Assembly (NCBI RefSeq): GCF_000355765.4
Contig: NZ_CP021106.3
Coordinates: forward strand, 62,001 to 126,000
Reading direction: 5' to 3'
DNA from: Nitrosospira lacus
GTDB lineage: Bacteria; Pseudomonadota; Gammaproteobacteria; Burkholderiales; Nitrosomonadaceae
Length of the DNA stretch: 64,000 nt
This document shows, piece by piece, positions 35,273-43,758 of the stretch. The notes below the pieces were generated by a model. That model saw only the letters and a list, made by a program, of their open reading frames with translations. It ran no database searches and was not told where the DNA came from. The first letter of the stretch is position 1. Each line of letters opens with the position of its first letter. The translations under genes were made by a program, and so were the position numbers.

Positions 35273-36001
35273 TCATTGTCCCGATTGATTTTTCTGACGA
35301 TTACGGCTTGACCTGGAAAGACTGCGAAAAAGCACAGCCTCGTTTAACTCAACTATTTCGCTGTTTATAGATTTTACCAAGGAATGTTCAGGAATATCCC
35401 CACTCAGTACAGTTCCGTGCCCAATCCAGGATGCATCACCAACCCGACAGTTGTTAGCTAATGTGCTGTTTACGCCTAGAAAGCAATGTGTACCAATATT
35501 ACACCACCCAGATACCACTACATGTGATGTGAGGAAGCAATGATTCCCAATGAATGAATGGTGACCAATATGATTCCCGCTCCACATTACGACGTTGTCT
35601 CCAATTTTAACGAAGGGCTGTATGGTATTGTCCTCGAAAATAAAGCAATGCTCCCCCACACTTACGTTACGCCAAATAAAAGCGCGTGAACTAATATAGC
35701 TTGCAAGTCTGTAACCTTTATCCTTAATGCGAATGCAAGTTTCTTGCCGAACCCTGTTAAGCTTGCCATAAACTATGGCTGCGTAAACTTCATAACCGAT
35801 GGCGGGGAATCGTTGTTCTAACTCTTCAAAACGCACAACGGGCAAACCGAATAACTCGGAAATGGAACAATAAGCACCATCAACTGTAAATGCCACTACT
35901 TCATAGTCCGAATCATATGTGAAATATTCATATGCCAATTGCGCAAAATCCTCAATGCCGAAGATAATTAGCTTTTTACTTTTCTTCATTAGAATATCCA
36001 T
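35273..36001 (-). CDS. NeuD-type sugar O/N-acyltransferase (left-handed beta-helix)
   Basis: 242 aa. The N-terminal domain (KKLIIFGIEDFAQLAYEYF) resembles the PglD/NeuD nucleotide-sugar binding domain, although the GGG loop is replaced by GIED. From about residue 110 hexapeptide repeats form the left-handed beta-helix, with His in GNHIGHHSFIG as the likely catalytic base. These enzymes acetylate amino sugars or sialic-acid-like sugars; the DegT aminotransferase nearby could supply the amine. Minus strand, divergent from the next glycosyltransferase. Confidence 0.78.
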   Translation of the reverse strand: MDILMKKSKKLIIFGIEDFAQLAYEYFTYDSDYEVVAFTVDGAYCSISELFGLPVVRFEELEQRFPAIGYEVYAAIVYGKLNRVRQETCIRIKDKGYRLASYISSRAFIWRNVSVGEHCFIFEDNTIQPFVKIGDNVVMWSGNHIGHHSFIGNHCFLTSHVVVSGWCNIGTHCFLGVNSTLANNCRVGDASWIGHGTVLSGDIPEHSLVKSINSEIVELNEAVLFRSLSRSSRNRQKNQSGQ

Positions 36002-36112
36002 TCCTAGAAAAAAACATGACTATTTTCAAAGATGAAATATAGTCACACTACCTTAATTTCTGTGGGGTTGGCAACAGAGTCTTCCCCTATTATTGAAGTT
36101 TGTACGTAACTC

Positions 36113-37066
36113 ATGCAAATTGCGGTAGTAATAGTAACGTGGAACTCATCCCGATTACTGGGTAATGTTCTCAACGCATTGAATCACCAAACTTTATATC
36201 CAGATAAAGTACTAATCATTGATAACAATAGTAAGGATGTCGATGAAGTTATGAAGATTACGAAAAAATACTCATTTTGCGAGTTACTTCGTATGCAGAA
36301 AAATACGGGATTTGCTTCCGCCAACAATATTGCCATTGACCGATGTTGTGACTTCAAGTATCTAGCTCTTCTTAATCCTGACGCTTTTCCAGAACCAGAT
36401 TGGCTCGAGCAATTGCTGACAGCTGCTAACGCTTACCCAGAAGTAGCGGCATTCGGATCCCGCCAGTTGCGCCATGATAATCCAAACATTTTAGACGGTA
36501 TTGGTGACTGCTACCACATCAGCGGACGGGTTTGGCGCGAACGACGTGGGGAGCAACAACGACAAGATGACTTAGTAGATCGAGAAATATTTTCTCCATG
36601 TGCGGCAGCCGATTTGTATCGCCGGCAGATTCTGGTTGACGTAGGGGGATTCGATGAAGATTTTTTTTGTTACTTGGAGGATGTAGATTTAGGATTTCGC
36701 CTCCGTTTGGCCGGACATAAAGCCAGATACGTCCCAGGCGCGGTCGTGCATCATATAGGTTCAGCAACCACAGGCGGCCAGCATAGCGATTTTTCCGTGT
36801 ATTACGGCCATAGAAATCTGGTTTGGACATTCATCAAGAATATGCCTGGAGTTCTGTTCTGGATATTACTTCCATTGCATGTGCTTCTGAATTTTGTAAC
36901 CATAATATATTTTATCAGCCGCGGGCAAGGTAAGGTGATATGGAAAGCAAAACAGGATGCGATCAAAGGCATCCCAAAAATGTGGCGCAAACGACACAGT
37001 ATTCAGATCGGTCGACGTGCATCCATTATTGATATCTGGCGTGTTCTGGATAAAGGGCTAAATTAG
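36113..37066 (+). CDS. Family 2 glycosyltransferase (rhamnosyltransferase-like)
   Basis: 317 aa. IAVVIVTWNSSRLLGNVLNAL, LIIDNNSKD, NTGFASANNIAI and LLNPDAFPEPDW are the pattern of the WcaE/RfbF-like GT2 subgroup; FLEDVDLGFRLRL-like residues (FFCYLEDVDLGFRL) give the catalytic Asp. A C-terminal hydrophobic stretch (VLFWILLPLHVLLNFVTIIYF) should anchor it in the membrane. Weak ribosome site. Last of the clearly AT-rich glycan genes before mazEF. Confidence 0.88.
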   Translation: MQIAVVIVTWNSSRLLGNVLNALNHQTLYPDKVLIIDNNSKDVDEVMKITKKYSFCELLRMQKNTGFASANNIAIDRCCDFKYLALLNPDAFPEPDWLEQLLTAANAYPEVAAFGSRQLRHDNPNILDGIGDCYHISGRVWRERRGEQQRQDDLVDREIFSPCAAADLYRRQILVDVGGFDEDFFCYLEDVDLGFRLRLAGHKARYVPGAVVHHIGSATTGGQHSDFSVYYGHRNLVWTFIKNMPGVLFWILLPLHVLLNFVTIIYFISRGQGKVIWKAKQDAIKGIPKMWRKRHSIQIGRRASIIDIWRVLDKGLN

Positions 37067-37212
37067 CAGGCTCGCTTTAATCCGGCGTACGGTAGCTAAG
37101 TCATAAAAGTTGGGGCATCGGCGCGGTGCCTTGGTAGTCGAAGCGCACATCATTTCCATGGGGACTTACCGCACCACCTGATCCAATCGGGCTCAAGTAC
37201 CCATGGAGTATC

Positions 37213-37260
37213 AACAATGTTGACACGCTCCAGTTTCGCCGTTATTGTATTGACATTGTT
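37213..37260 (+). promoter_or_regulatory. mazEF promoter flanked by inverted operator arms
   Basis: TTGACA at 37220-37225 and TATTGT at 37243-37248 are separated by 17 bp, a near-ideal sigma-70 promoter ending 27 bp before the mazE ATG. Perfect 8-bp inverted arms AACAATGT (37213-37220) and ACATTGTT (37253-37260) bracket it, a plausible MazE/MazEF autoregulatory operator. Confidence 0.68.
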
Positions 37261-37275
37261 CTATAGGAGACAGTC

Positions 37276-37518
37276 ATGCGCGTAATCGTGAAGAAATGGG
37301 GAAATAGTGCATCCGTTCGCATCCCTGCCGGGGTCATGGAAGCTGCACATTTAAGCCTGGATGACCCGGTTGACATTCGTGAAGAGGAAGGGCGCATCAT
37401 CATCGAACCGATTTGCACACATAAATACGACCTCGCTCAGTTGCTTGCCGGCATAACGCCAGAAAATCTGCATGGCGAAGTTGATTTCGGGGTGCCTGTC
37501 GGCAAAGAGCTTTTGTAA
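37276..37518 (+). CDS. mazE: MazE-type antitoxin (AbrB/SpoVT family)
   Basis: 80 aa. The swapped-hairpin AbrB DNA-binding domain is seen as VKKWGNSASVRIPAGVM and the C-terminal toxin-neutralising tail contains ITPENLHGEVDFG, close to E. coli MazE ITPENLHENIDWG. A good ribosome site (TAGGAGA) precedes the ATG. Its stop overlaps the mazF start by 1 bp (TAATG). Autorepression through the arms around the upstream promoter is likely. Confidence 0.93.
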   Translation: MRVIVKKWGNSASVRIPAGVMEAAHLSLDDPVDIREEEGRIIIEPICTHKYDLAQLLAGITPENLHGEVDFGVPVGKELL

Positions 37519-37856
37519 TGGTTCATCGCCGTGTCCCTGAGGCTGGCGACATTGTGTGGCTACACTTCGACCCGCAAGCTGGACACGAGCAGGCTGGGCA
37601 CCGCCCGGCGCTCGTGGTTAGCCCATCGTCCTATAATGGCAAAACCGGCCTTATGTTGTGTTGCCCAATAACGACGCGGGTTAAGGGGTACCCTTTCGAG
37701 GTTCTGCTTTCTGAAGATCGTCCCAGTGCTGTTCTAGCCGACCAAATTAAAAGTCTCGATTGGGTTGCACGTAAAGCCCGCTACAAAGGCAAGGTCTCGC
37801 GCAGCGAATTATCCCAAGTGCTGGCAAAAATTTCCGTTCTCATTGAAAAACTATAA
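37518..37856 (+). CDS. mazF: MazF-type endoribonuclease toxin
   Basis: 112 aa, close to E. coli MazF throughout: GDIVWLHFDPQAGHEQAGHRPA contains the catalytic Arg and Glu region, with TTRVKGYPFEV and LADQIKSLDW following. All landmark residues are present, so the toxin looks intact. MazF cuts mRNA at short motifs (ACA in E. coli); the motif here cannot be predicted. It lies between glycosyltransferase genes, where it could help keep the cluster from being lost. Confidence 0.93.
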   Translation: MVHRRVPEAGDIVWLHFDPQAGHEQAGHRPALVVSPSSYNGKTGLMLCCPITTRVKGYPFEVLLSEDRPSAVLADQIKSLDWVARKARYKGKVSRSELSQVLAKISVLIEKL

Positions 37857-37920
37857 TAATTGCGCTTTATTCCACTCATTCTGTTAAGACCCCAGTCACA
37901 AAGCCAAATAGACGATATAG

Positions 37921-38847
37921 ATGGTTATTGAGATGGATTTGCACACCGATATGCCATCGATCTCAGTCGTGATTGTCAATTACAACGCCGGGCAATTCCT
38001 GACCGCTTGCATTGATTCAGCATTGGCACAGGTGTCACAGGTAAGTGAGGTGCTGGTGGTGGACAATGCCTCCACAGATTTGAGTCTTGAGCTTTGCACG
38101 GAGCATTTTCCTGAAGAACCAAAACTCAAGATCATTCGCAATACAACTAATCTCGGTTTTGCGGCGGCCTGCAATATTGGCATCACGCGGGCTACGGGTG
38201 CTTATGTGCTGTTCCTGAATCCTGATTGTGTTTTGGGTGCGGATTCGTTGCTGCGCATGTTCCAGGTGATGGAGGCGCACCCTGAGGCAGGCATGGTGGG
38301 GGGACTTTTAACCAATGAGGATGGCACCGAGCAGGCGGGCGGGCGCCGCGCGGTGCCCACTCCATGGCGTTCGTTTGTCCGTGCCTTTGGGCTGTATCGG
38401 TTTGCAGAATATTGGCCTCGCTTGTTTTTTGATTTTCATCTGCACAAGCAGGCCTTACCCGATCACCCGGTCGAAGTAGAAGCTGTTTCAGGCGCCCTCA
38501 TGCTGGTGCGACGAGAGGCGATTGAGGATGTTGGCCTTTGGGATGAAGGCTATTTTCTGCACTGCGAAGACTTTGACTGGTGCATGCGCTTTCGGCAGAA
38601 AGGGTGGAAGATTCTATTTGTGCCCGATGCCCCGGTTATGCATCATAAGGGAATATGCAGCCGATCTCGTCCCATCTTTGTGGAATGGCACAAGCATAAG
38701 GGAATGATGCGGTTCTACCGCAAATTCTTCCGGCATCAGTATCCCGGTGTTTTGATGTGGCTGGTGGCGCTGGGAGTCTGGTTGCGCTTTGCTGCTGTGG
38801 CGTTATATTACTCCATGCGTCACGCCGCCGGGCCTAGGCGAGGATGA
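37921..38847 (+). CDS. Family 2 glycosyltransferase
   Basis: 308 aa. ISVVIVNYNAGQFLTACIDSAL, VLVVDNASTD, NLGFAAACNIGI, FLNPDCVLG and HCEDFDWCMRF form a complete GT2 core. The C-terminus has a hydrophobic segment (LMWLVALGVWLRFAAVALYY). Base use is visibly GC-richer than in the genes at 27-37 kb, suggesting it belongs to the older, native part of the cluster. A second ATG at 37933 is an alternative start. No strong ribosome site. Confidence 0.9.
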   Translation: MVIEMDLHTDMPSISVVIVNYNAGQFLTACIDSALAQVSQVSEVLVVDNASTDLSLELCTEHFPEEPKLKIIRNTTNLGFAAACNIGITRATGAYVLFLNPDCVLGADSLLRMFQVMEAHPEAGMVGGLLTNEDGTEQAGGRRAVPTPWRSFVRAFGLYRFAEYWPRLFFDFHLHKQALPDHPVEVEAVSGALMLVRREAIEDVGLWDEGYFLHCEDFDWCMRFRQKGWKILFVPDAPVMHHKGICSRSRPIFVEWHKHKGMMRFYRKFFRHQYPGVLMWLVALGVWLRFAAVALYYSMRHAAGPRRG

Positions 38848-39002
38848 GCGGCATCCCCCTGCCTTCCCTGTGGTCCTTGTGCGGAAATGATATTCATGGC
38901 TCAGTCTGCATTTAGTTATTTATCCGGCGAGAAAATCTGATGAATTTCATCATTCCCGGCTTGCGCCAGTATGGCTTTGGTACTTTTCGGGATCAATAAT
39001 CG

Positions 39003-39893
39003 ATGCCTGGCCCCGCTTCTCCTAAAATCGTTGTGACTGGGGCAACCAGTATCATCGGATATTTCTTGCTGCCCCGGCTGGTGAATGCGGGTTACGAAGT
39101 GCATGCCATCAGCCGCAATCGCCGCGAGAAGCCAGGCGAGACTGATAAGAAGGTGTTTTGGCATCCGGTGGATATCAGTCATCCAGATCAGTTGCCCAGG
39201 ATTAATGCGCAGGCGCTCATTCATCTTGCCCCGCTTTGGCTGCTGCCGCCGCTTTTACCCATTTTAAGTTCCTTCCAGATCAAGCGGGTGATTGGCTTTG
39301 GTTCAACCAGCCTGTTCAGCAAGGCCAAGTCTGCCAATGATGGTGAAAAGCAGTTGGTAGCGCGCTTTGTTACGGCGGAAGAAGACATTATGTGTCGTGG
39401 CAGCGCCTTGAAAATGAATTGGACGATATTTCGCCCGACGCTGGTTTATGATTGCGTGCACGATAAGAATATTGCGGTGATCGCACGCTTTATCCAGCGC
39501 TATGGTTTCTTTCCACTATTGGGGAAGGCCTTGGGATTACGGCAACCGGTCCATGCCGATGATCTGGCGGGGGCATGCATCATGGCGCTTGATCAGCCTA
39601 TTACGTTTTGTAAGGCATATAACCTGAGCGGCGGCGAGACGTTGAGTTACCGCCGGATGGTTGAAAGAATATTTAATTCCCTTGGCAAATCCGTACGTTT
39701 TCTGAGTATCCCCGCGTGGCTGTTTCGTAGTGCGATACGTGTCATCATGCTAATGCCCGGCAAGCGGAACATGACGCCGGAAATGGCGCTGCGCATGAAT
39801 GTCGATCTGTGTTTCGATCACACTGATGCGACGCGGGATTTCGGATTTTCGCCGAGACCGTTTTTACCGTGTTGGGAGGATCCAAAGGAGTGA
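39003..39893 (+). CDS. NAD-dependent epimerase/dehydratase (extended SDR)
   Basis: 296 aa. The Rossmann nucleotide motif is degenerate (VVTGATSIIGYFLLPRL instead of GxxGxxG). An IGFGSTS block precedes the catalytic region, where the usual YxxxK is not obvious, so activity needs caution. The C-terminal half shows VHADDLAGACIMAL and YNLSGGETLSYRRMVE as in nucleoside-sugar epimerases. The enzyme may act on a nucleotide sugar or a lipid-linked sugar for the cluster. Core-like base composition. Confidence 0.78.
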   Translation: MPGPASPKIVVTGATSIIGYFLLPRLVNAGYEVHAISRNRREKPGETDKKVFWHPVDISHPDQLPRINAQALIHLAPLWLLPPLLPILSSFQIKRVIGFGSTSLFSKAKSANDGEKQLVARFVTAEEDIMCRGSALKMNWTIFRPTLVYDCVHDKNIAVIARFIQRYGFFPLLGKALGLRQPVHADDLAGACIMALDQPITFCKAYNLSGGETLSYRRMVERIFNSLGKSVRFLSIPAWLFRSAIRVIMLMPGKRNMTPEMALRMNVDLCFDHTDATRDFGFSPRPFLPCWEDPKE

Positions 39894-40059
39894 GTCTCGC
39901 CAGGCCCAAAGCCGAATGATGGGTTGCGCCCCGCCTCTCCATCCTACCACTGACCATATAGAGGCATAATGGATCATGCATACAGAAGGTGCGCAACGTG
40001 TTGTGGTCCCTGATCTTGCATCTGCCGCGAATTACCCGAAGGTAGCGAGAAAACTTCAT

Positions 40060-40479
40060 ATGGATATTACCATTCCCGAAAACGAGGTCGAGATAAGTGC
40101 GATTCGGGCCCAGGGATCTGGCGGGCAAAATGTAAACAAGGTTTCCAGCGCTATTCATTTACGCTTCGATATTGGCGCTTCATCGCTGCCCGATATCTTC
40201 AAGGAACGGCTTGTGAAGCTGAGCGATCAGCGTATTACCAAAGAAGGGATTGTCGTTATCAAGGCGCAGCGGTATCGTAGTCAGGAGAAAAACCGCGAAG
40301 AGGCATGGAGACGATTGTATGAGCTTATTGATAGCGTAGCCAAAGTCCCCCAGATACGTAAACCCACTAAACCCACCCGTAGCTCGCAAGCAAAGAGGCT
40401 CGACAGCAAAATACAGCGGGGACAGCTTAAGACGTCGAGAAAAAAATTACCGACCGAACCTGGCCGGGACGGCTCATGA
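40060..40479 (+). CDS. arfB: Alternative ribosome-rescue factor B (peptidyl-tRNA hydrolase)
   Basis: 139 aa from the ATG at 40060. The GGQ motif (GSGGQNVNK) and the domain-3-type fold of class I release factors are present, followed by the basic tail (RPTKPTRSSQ-like, ending SRKKLPTEPG) that enters the empty mRNA channel. Releases peptides from ribosomes stalled without a stop codon. The frame is open to 39976, but homology to E. coli YaeJ begins at the chosen start (MDITIPENEVEIS). Confidence 0.93.
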   Translation: MDITIPENEVEISAIRAQGSGGQNVNKVSSAIHLRFDIGASSLPDIFKERLVKLSDQRITKEGIVVIKAQRYRSQEKNREEAWRRLYELIDSVAKVPQIRKPTKPTRSSQAKRLDSKIQRGQLKTSRKKLPTEPGRDGS

Positions 40480-40538
40480 GGGCAGGCAAACAAACTGTAC
40501 CGCGAATGAGTAGATAGCTCCGAGCGAACATCCCCTTT

Positions 40539-42047
40539 TTATCCGGTTGGTTCCAGCGACCCCGCCTGCGGGGTGGCTGGATGCACAACCGGACTTCCAG
40601 GTTTTTGCACGCTTTTTTCCGCAACCGATGCGCTTCTCACGCCCTGAAAGACGACGGAAAAGGCTGTCCCCCTATTGGGCTCGCTGGAAACCTTGATTTG
40701 CAGTTTGTTATTTTCCGCGACGGTTTTTACTATCGATAACCCTATCCCGCTTGATGTTCTATTGTGGAGCACGGCTCTGGGCGTATAAAAATATTCATCG
40801 AAAATATGGGGCAAGTCTTTTTCTCCGATTCCAATTCCGTGATCGGTGACTGTCACCACAGTGGACAAGGTTTGCCTGTCAATGCTCGATGCGATCTCTA
40901 TGGATGCGCCATTATATGAATAGGCGATGGCATTTGAAATGATATTCTCGAAGAGAATTTCCATCTGATTGCGAATACCTTCAACCACGAAATCCTCAAT
41001 CGACACCTTGACGTCGATTTGTCGTGAACTGGCGATGGGGCTTAATTTGTCAACGCACTTGTGAATGACCGCTGCGATATTGACATGTTCCCGCGCATTT
41101 TCACTTCGGGCAGCCGCTTTCAATCGCTCAAGTTTGAGCACATCCAGAATCAAGCCTGCCATACCGGAAGCACGGTAATCGATCTTTAATATGACATCCT
41201 TTATTTCAGGTGAAACTTCCCCGCAATAATCGCCCTTTATCAGGTTTATTTTACTGCGAATGGCATCGAGTGGCGCCTTGAGCTGGTGTGTCATCAGAAC
41301 CGCGTACCGGTCTTTCTCGACCTGAGCCCGGCTGATCTGTTCGTAAGCATCCAGGAGCTGGTGCTCGCGTGTACGCACGACGATAGCAAGCCGTGAAACC
41401 ACATACCAGACAATGACAAACAGTACATCAAGGGTAAACATCCATGAAAGGATATCAATTTTATGCGGATTTATGCCGGATGTACCGGAAGCGATCAGCA
41501 CGGATTGGGGAGAGAGAAAAAGAAGGGGAGTTTCTATCAGTAAAACGATTGCATACATGAGGCAAACCAGGATCGCCACGATCAGGCTTTCCATTGCCGA
41601 GAAAAAAATACACGATAAGGCAATGTGCAGCACATAAAAGAATGGAGCCGGTGTCGCGATACTGCCAACAAAATGTACGACAACCGAAAGGCATAGAAGG
41701 TCGATGATAATCTGCGCCCAGATATTGATTGACGGAGAGTTGTACCGGGATTGCCGGCGTGAATCCAGAGCATAGATGCAAGCAATGTTTGCCAGGCATA
41801 ATATCAATGTGATAGCAAGCGGCCAGCCCTGTTGATGAGTGATGCCCGCTTCGGTGAGCGTATCTGAGGCAATAACCGCTACTATCTGAAAAAGAATGAG
41901 AATACCAATCACGCCCCATCGAAAAATGATAAACCAGCGAGCGTTGCCGATTAATACTTCGTCACTGAGCTTCGAGCCGGTCACCCCGATATTGGAGAAC
42001 GCAAAACGATTCCTCGAGGTGTCCCAGGAAAATTCGGCAAGCGCCAT
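40539..42047 (-). CDS. Membrane sensor histidine kinase
   Basis: 502 aa. Five or six hydrophobic segments occupy residues 38-225 (for example WFIIFRWGVIGILILF and ILSWMFTLDVLFVIVWYVV). The HisKA phospho-acceptor is H254 in MTHQLKAPL, an uncommon H-box. The ATPase domain shows NIISNAIAYSYNG (N box), VTDHGIGIG (G1) and SSGIGLSIVK (G2). The last 35 residues are Pro/Ser-rich. It follows the receiver gene by 27 bp and they should be co-expressed. Signal unknown; the membrane part is not a recognised periplasmic sensor. Confidence 0.9.
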   Translation of the reverse strand: MALAEFSWDTSRNRFAFSNIGVTGSKLSDEVLIGNARWFIIFRWGVIGILILFQIVAVIASDTLTEAGITHQQGWPLAITLILCLANIACIYALDSRRQSRYNSPSINIWAQIIIDLLCLSVVVHFVGSIATPAPFFYVLHIALSCIFFSAMESLIVAILVCLMYAIVLLIETPLLFLSPQSVLIASGTSGINPHKIDILSWMFTLDVLFVIVWYVVSRLAIVVRTREHQLLDAYEQISRAQVEKDRYAVLMTHQLKAPLDAIRSKINLIKGDYCGEVSPEIKDVILKIDYRASGMAGLILDVLKLERLKAAARSENAREHVNIAAVIHKCVDKLSPIASSRQIDVKVSIEDFVVEGIRNQMEILFENIISNAIAYSYNGASIEIASSIDRQTLSTVVTVTDHGIGIGEKDLPHIFDEYFYTPRAVLHNRTSSGIGLSIVKTVAENNKLQIKVSSEPNRGTAFSVVFQGVRSASVAEKSVQKPGSPVVHPATPQAGSLEPTG

Positions 42048-42074
42048 GATTAAGTTCTCTAGGAAAAATCCACT

Positions 42075-42548
42075 TTAAACTTTTGCGTTACTTGCACTAT
42101 CCAGACGGTTACGAATAATTGATAAGAAACTGGCCGGTTCCACCGGCTTCTCCACGATCAGAATCCATTCGTCGGATATGCCTGTAAAATAAGGACGGAT
42201 CTCTTCCCCGAGAGAAGTCATGAATATCATGTGAAGCTGTGGAAGGCGTTTCCGGATTTCAACAAAGGCCTCCAAACCGGCATCCATGGTCTCGACCATC
42301 ACATCGAGAATTGCCAGATCAGGCGGATTTCCCGATTCCCGCAAGGATTCGACAAAATCACCCATTGTCTGGTAGCTATCAACTATATATCCATTGGCGC
42401 TCAGGATACGCGCGACCGTATCCCGGATATCCGGATCGTCATCGACATGGGCAATCCGTTGTTTTGTGCCATTTTCTTTTGCGAGTACGGAATTCGACCG
42501 TTGACCCGTCAGTTTGCCGGGTTCCAGGTGGTGAATGGTTGCATGCAT
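42075..42548 (-). CDS. Single-domain response regulator
   Basis: 157 aa. After a 30-residue leader the receiver domain starts IAHVDDDPD (acidic pocket D36-D38), with phospho-acceptor D82 in LAILDVMVE, FMTS and a late VEKPVEP giving the conserved Thr/Ser and Lys. No DNA-binding or enzymatic output follows, so it probably works by phosphotransfer or protein binding. GGAGGGG lies about 8 nt before the ATG. First gene of the two-gene operon with the kinase. Confidence 0.9.
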   Translation of the reverse strand: MHATIHHLEPGKLTGQRSNSVLAKENGTKQRIAHVDDDPDIRDTVARILSANGYIVDSYQTMGDFVESLRESGNPPDLAILDVMVETMDAGLEAFVEIRKRLPQLHMIFMTSLGEEIRPYFTGISDEWILIVEKPVEPASFLSIIRNRLDSASNAKV

Positions 42549-42958
42549 TTTAGTCCCCTCCGTTTCTGTTATATATATATGTGTAGAAATACCCTATTGT
42601 TAGCAGGGTAATATAGTATGTGTGAAGGCAGCGTCAGGCGCAAGTCAAGAATTCGTTAAGATTGCAGCGAACCGGGGGTTAAGTGAAATACAAAGGCGGC
42701 ACACTCTACGGCGTATTGCGGCAGGTTTCGCGCTCAAAGCGCCGGCGCCGGGAATCTATGTAAACTGTAGGAAGCCAATAAGTGAAACGCATTGCGCCGC
42801 AAGTCGTTGGACCGGTAAACGAAATCGCATTCGGCTTCTCACCTGATAGTTAAAAAGAGCACCCAGCGAGCGGATTGAAGAGGGAATGATGGCGATATGC
42901 TTGCATAGGGGACTGATTGACATGCGGCGTAATGCGCTGCGCTTGTTGTGCCCTACGC
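42549..42958. other. Intergenic region upstream of the receiver gene
   Basis: 410 bp. Near the receiver gene there is an alternating TATATATATA tract and a TACCCT / AGGGTA dyad at 42590-42610, both plausible promoter elements for the two-component operon. The remainder has GC-rich short dyads around 42770-42800 and 42920-42940 but no gene I can support. Confidence 0.4.
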
Positions 42959-43645
42959 CTATATCAGAACCCGCTTCAGCCAACCACCGATATCGGCTAT
43001 TTCGTTTGCGCAAACAGAATGCGCCATCGGATATTCGTGCCACTCCACGGCGTAGCCTGATTCTTGCAGCTTCCGCCTTGCAGCCGCCGCCAGTGCCATG
43101 GGTACGATATTGTCCGCGCTCCCGTGCGCCATGAAAATCGATATGCCGGAATTGGCTCGATGCGCCTCCGCCGCGAGCGTTTGTGACGCCGGCAGATAAC
43201 ACGATAATGCCATGACGCCGGCGAGTTCTTCAGGGTAACGCAGACCGGTATGCAGCGCCATGGCTCCACCTTGGGAAAAGCCCGCCAGAACGATATTCCC
43301 CGGCTCGACACCGCGCTGCTTCTCGCGGTCGATCAGTGCTTCGATGGCCCGTTGTGAATCGCGCAGGCTTGTCATTTCTTCATGAAGGCCGGAATCTGGA
43401 TCGACTACATCATAGTCATGCCATGCCCGCATCACCAAGCCCCGGTTGATGCTTACCGGCCGCATGGGCGCGTGTGGAAACACGAAGCGGACGTGAAGAT
43501 TTGAAGGCAACCCGAGTTCATCCACGATGGGAACAAAATCGCGGCCATCGGCTCCGAGACCATGCATCCACAAGATCGTGTGACTGGGACGAACCCCGGT
43601 TTCGAGTTCAATGGCGGGAAGCAGTCCGGCGGGAGGAGGAGTCAT
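42959..43645 (-). CDS. Carboxylesterase / phospholipase (alpha/beta hydrolase)
   Basis: 228 aa of the Abhydrolase_2 (EstB / acyl-protein thioesterase) family. HTILWMHGLGADGRDF gives the oxyanion loop, GFSQGG the nucleophile S124, HGSADNIVP the acid D178 and YPMAHSV the base H209: a complete triad. No signal peptide, so cytosolic. Hydrolyses short-chain or lysophospholipid esters in characterised relatives. Faces away from the transglutaminase gene; single-gene unit. Confidence 0.92.
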   Translation of the reverse strand: MTPPPAGLLPAIELETGVRPSHTILWMHGLGADGRDFVPIVDELGLPSNLHVRFVFPHAPMRPVSINRGLVMRAWHDYDVVDPDSGLHEEMTSLRDSQRAIEALIDREKQRGVEPGNIVLAGFSQGGAMALHTGLRYPEELAGVMALSCYLPASQTLAAEAHRANSGISIFMAHGSADNIVPMALAAAARRKLQESGYAVEWHEYPMAHSVCANEIADIGGWLKRVLI

Positions 43646-43758
43646 TGATAAAAAAGGAATTTGGAATGAGGGTTGAAAATGTCGGTTGACTTAGCCGAAA
43701 GGCAGGATTAGATTCGCGCTTTCGATTGTTAAGATTGCACGAATAGCGGGGAAAGATC

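Noticed and set aside
25601-39893. A complete phage-defence system hidden in the island
   Set aside because: Apart from mazEF every gene is explained as glycan export or modification; no nuclease, helicase or reverse-transcriptase gene is present.
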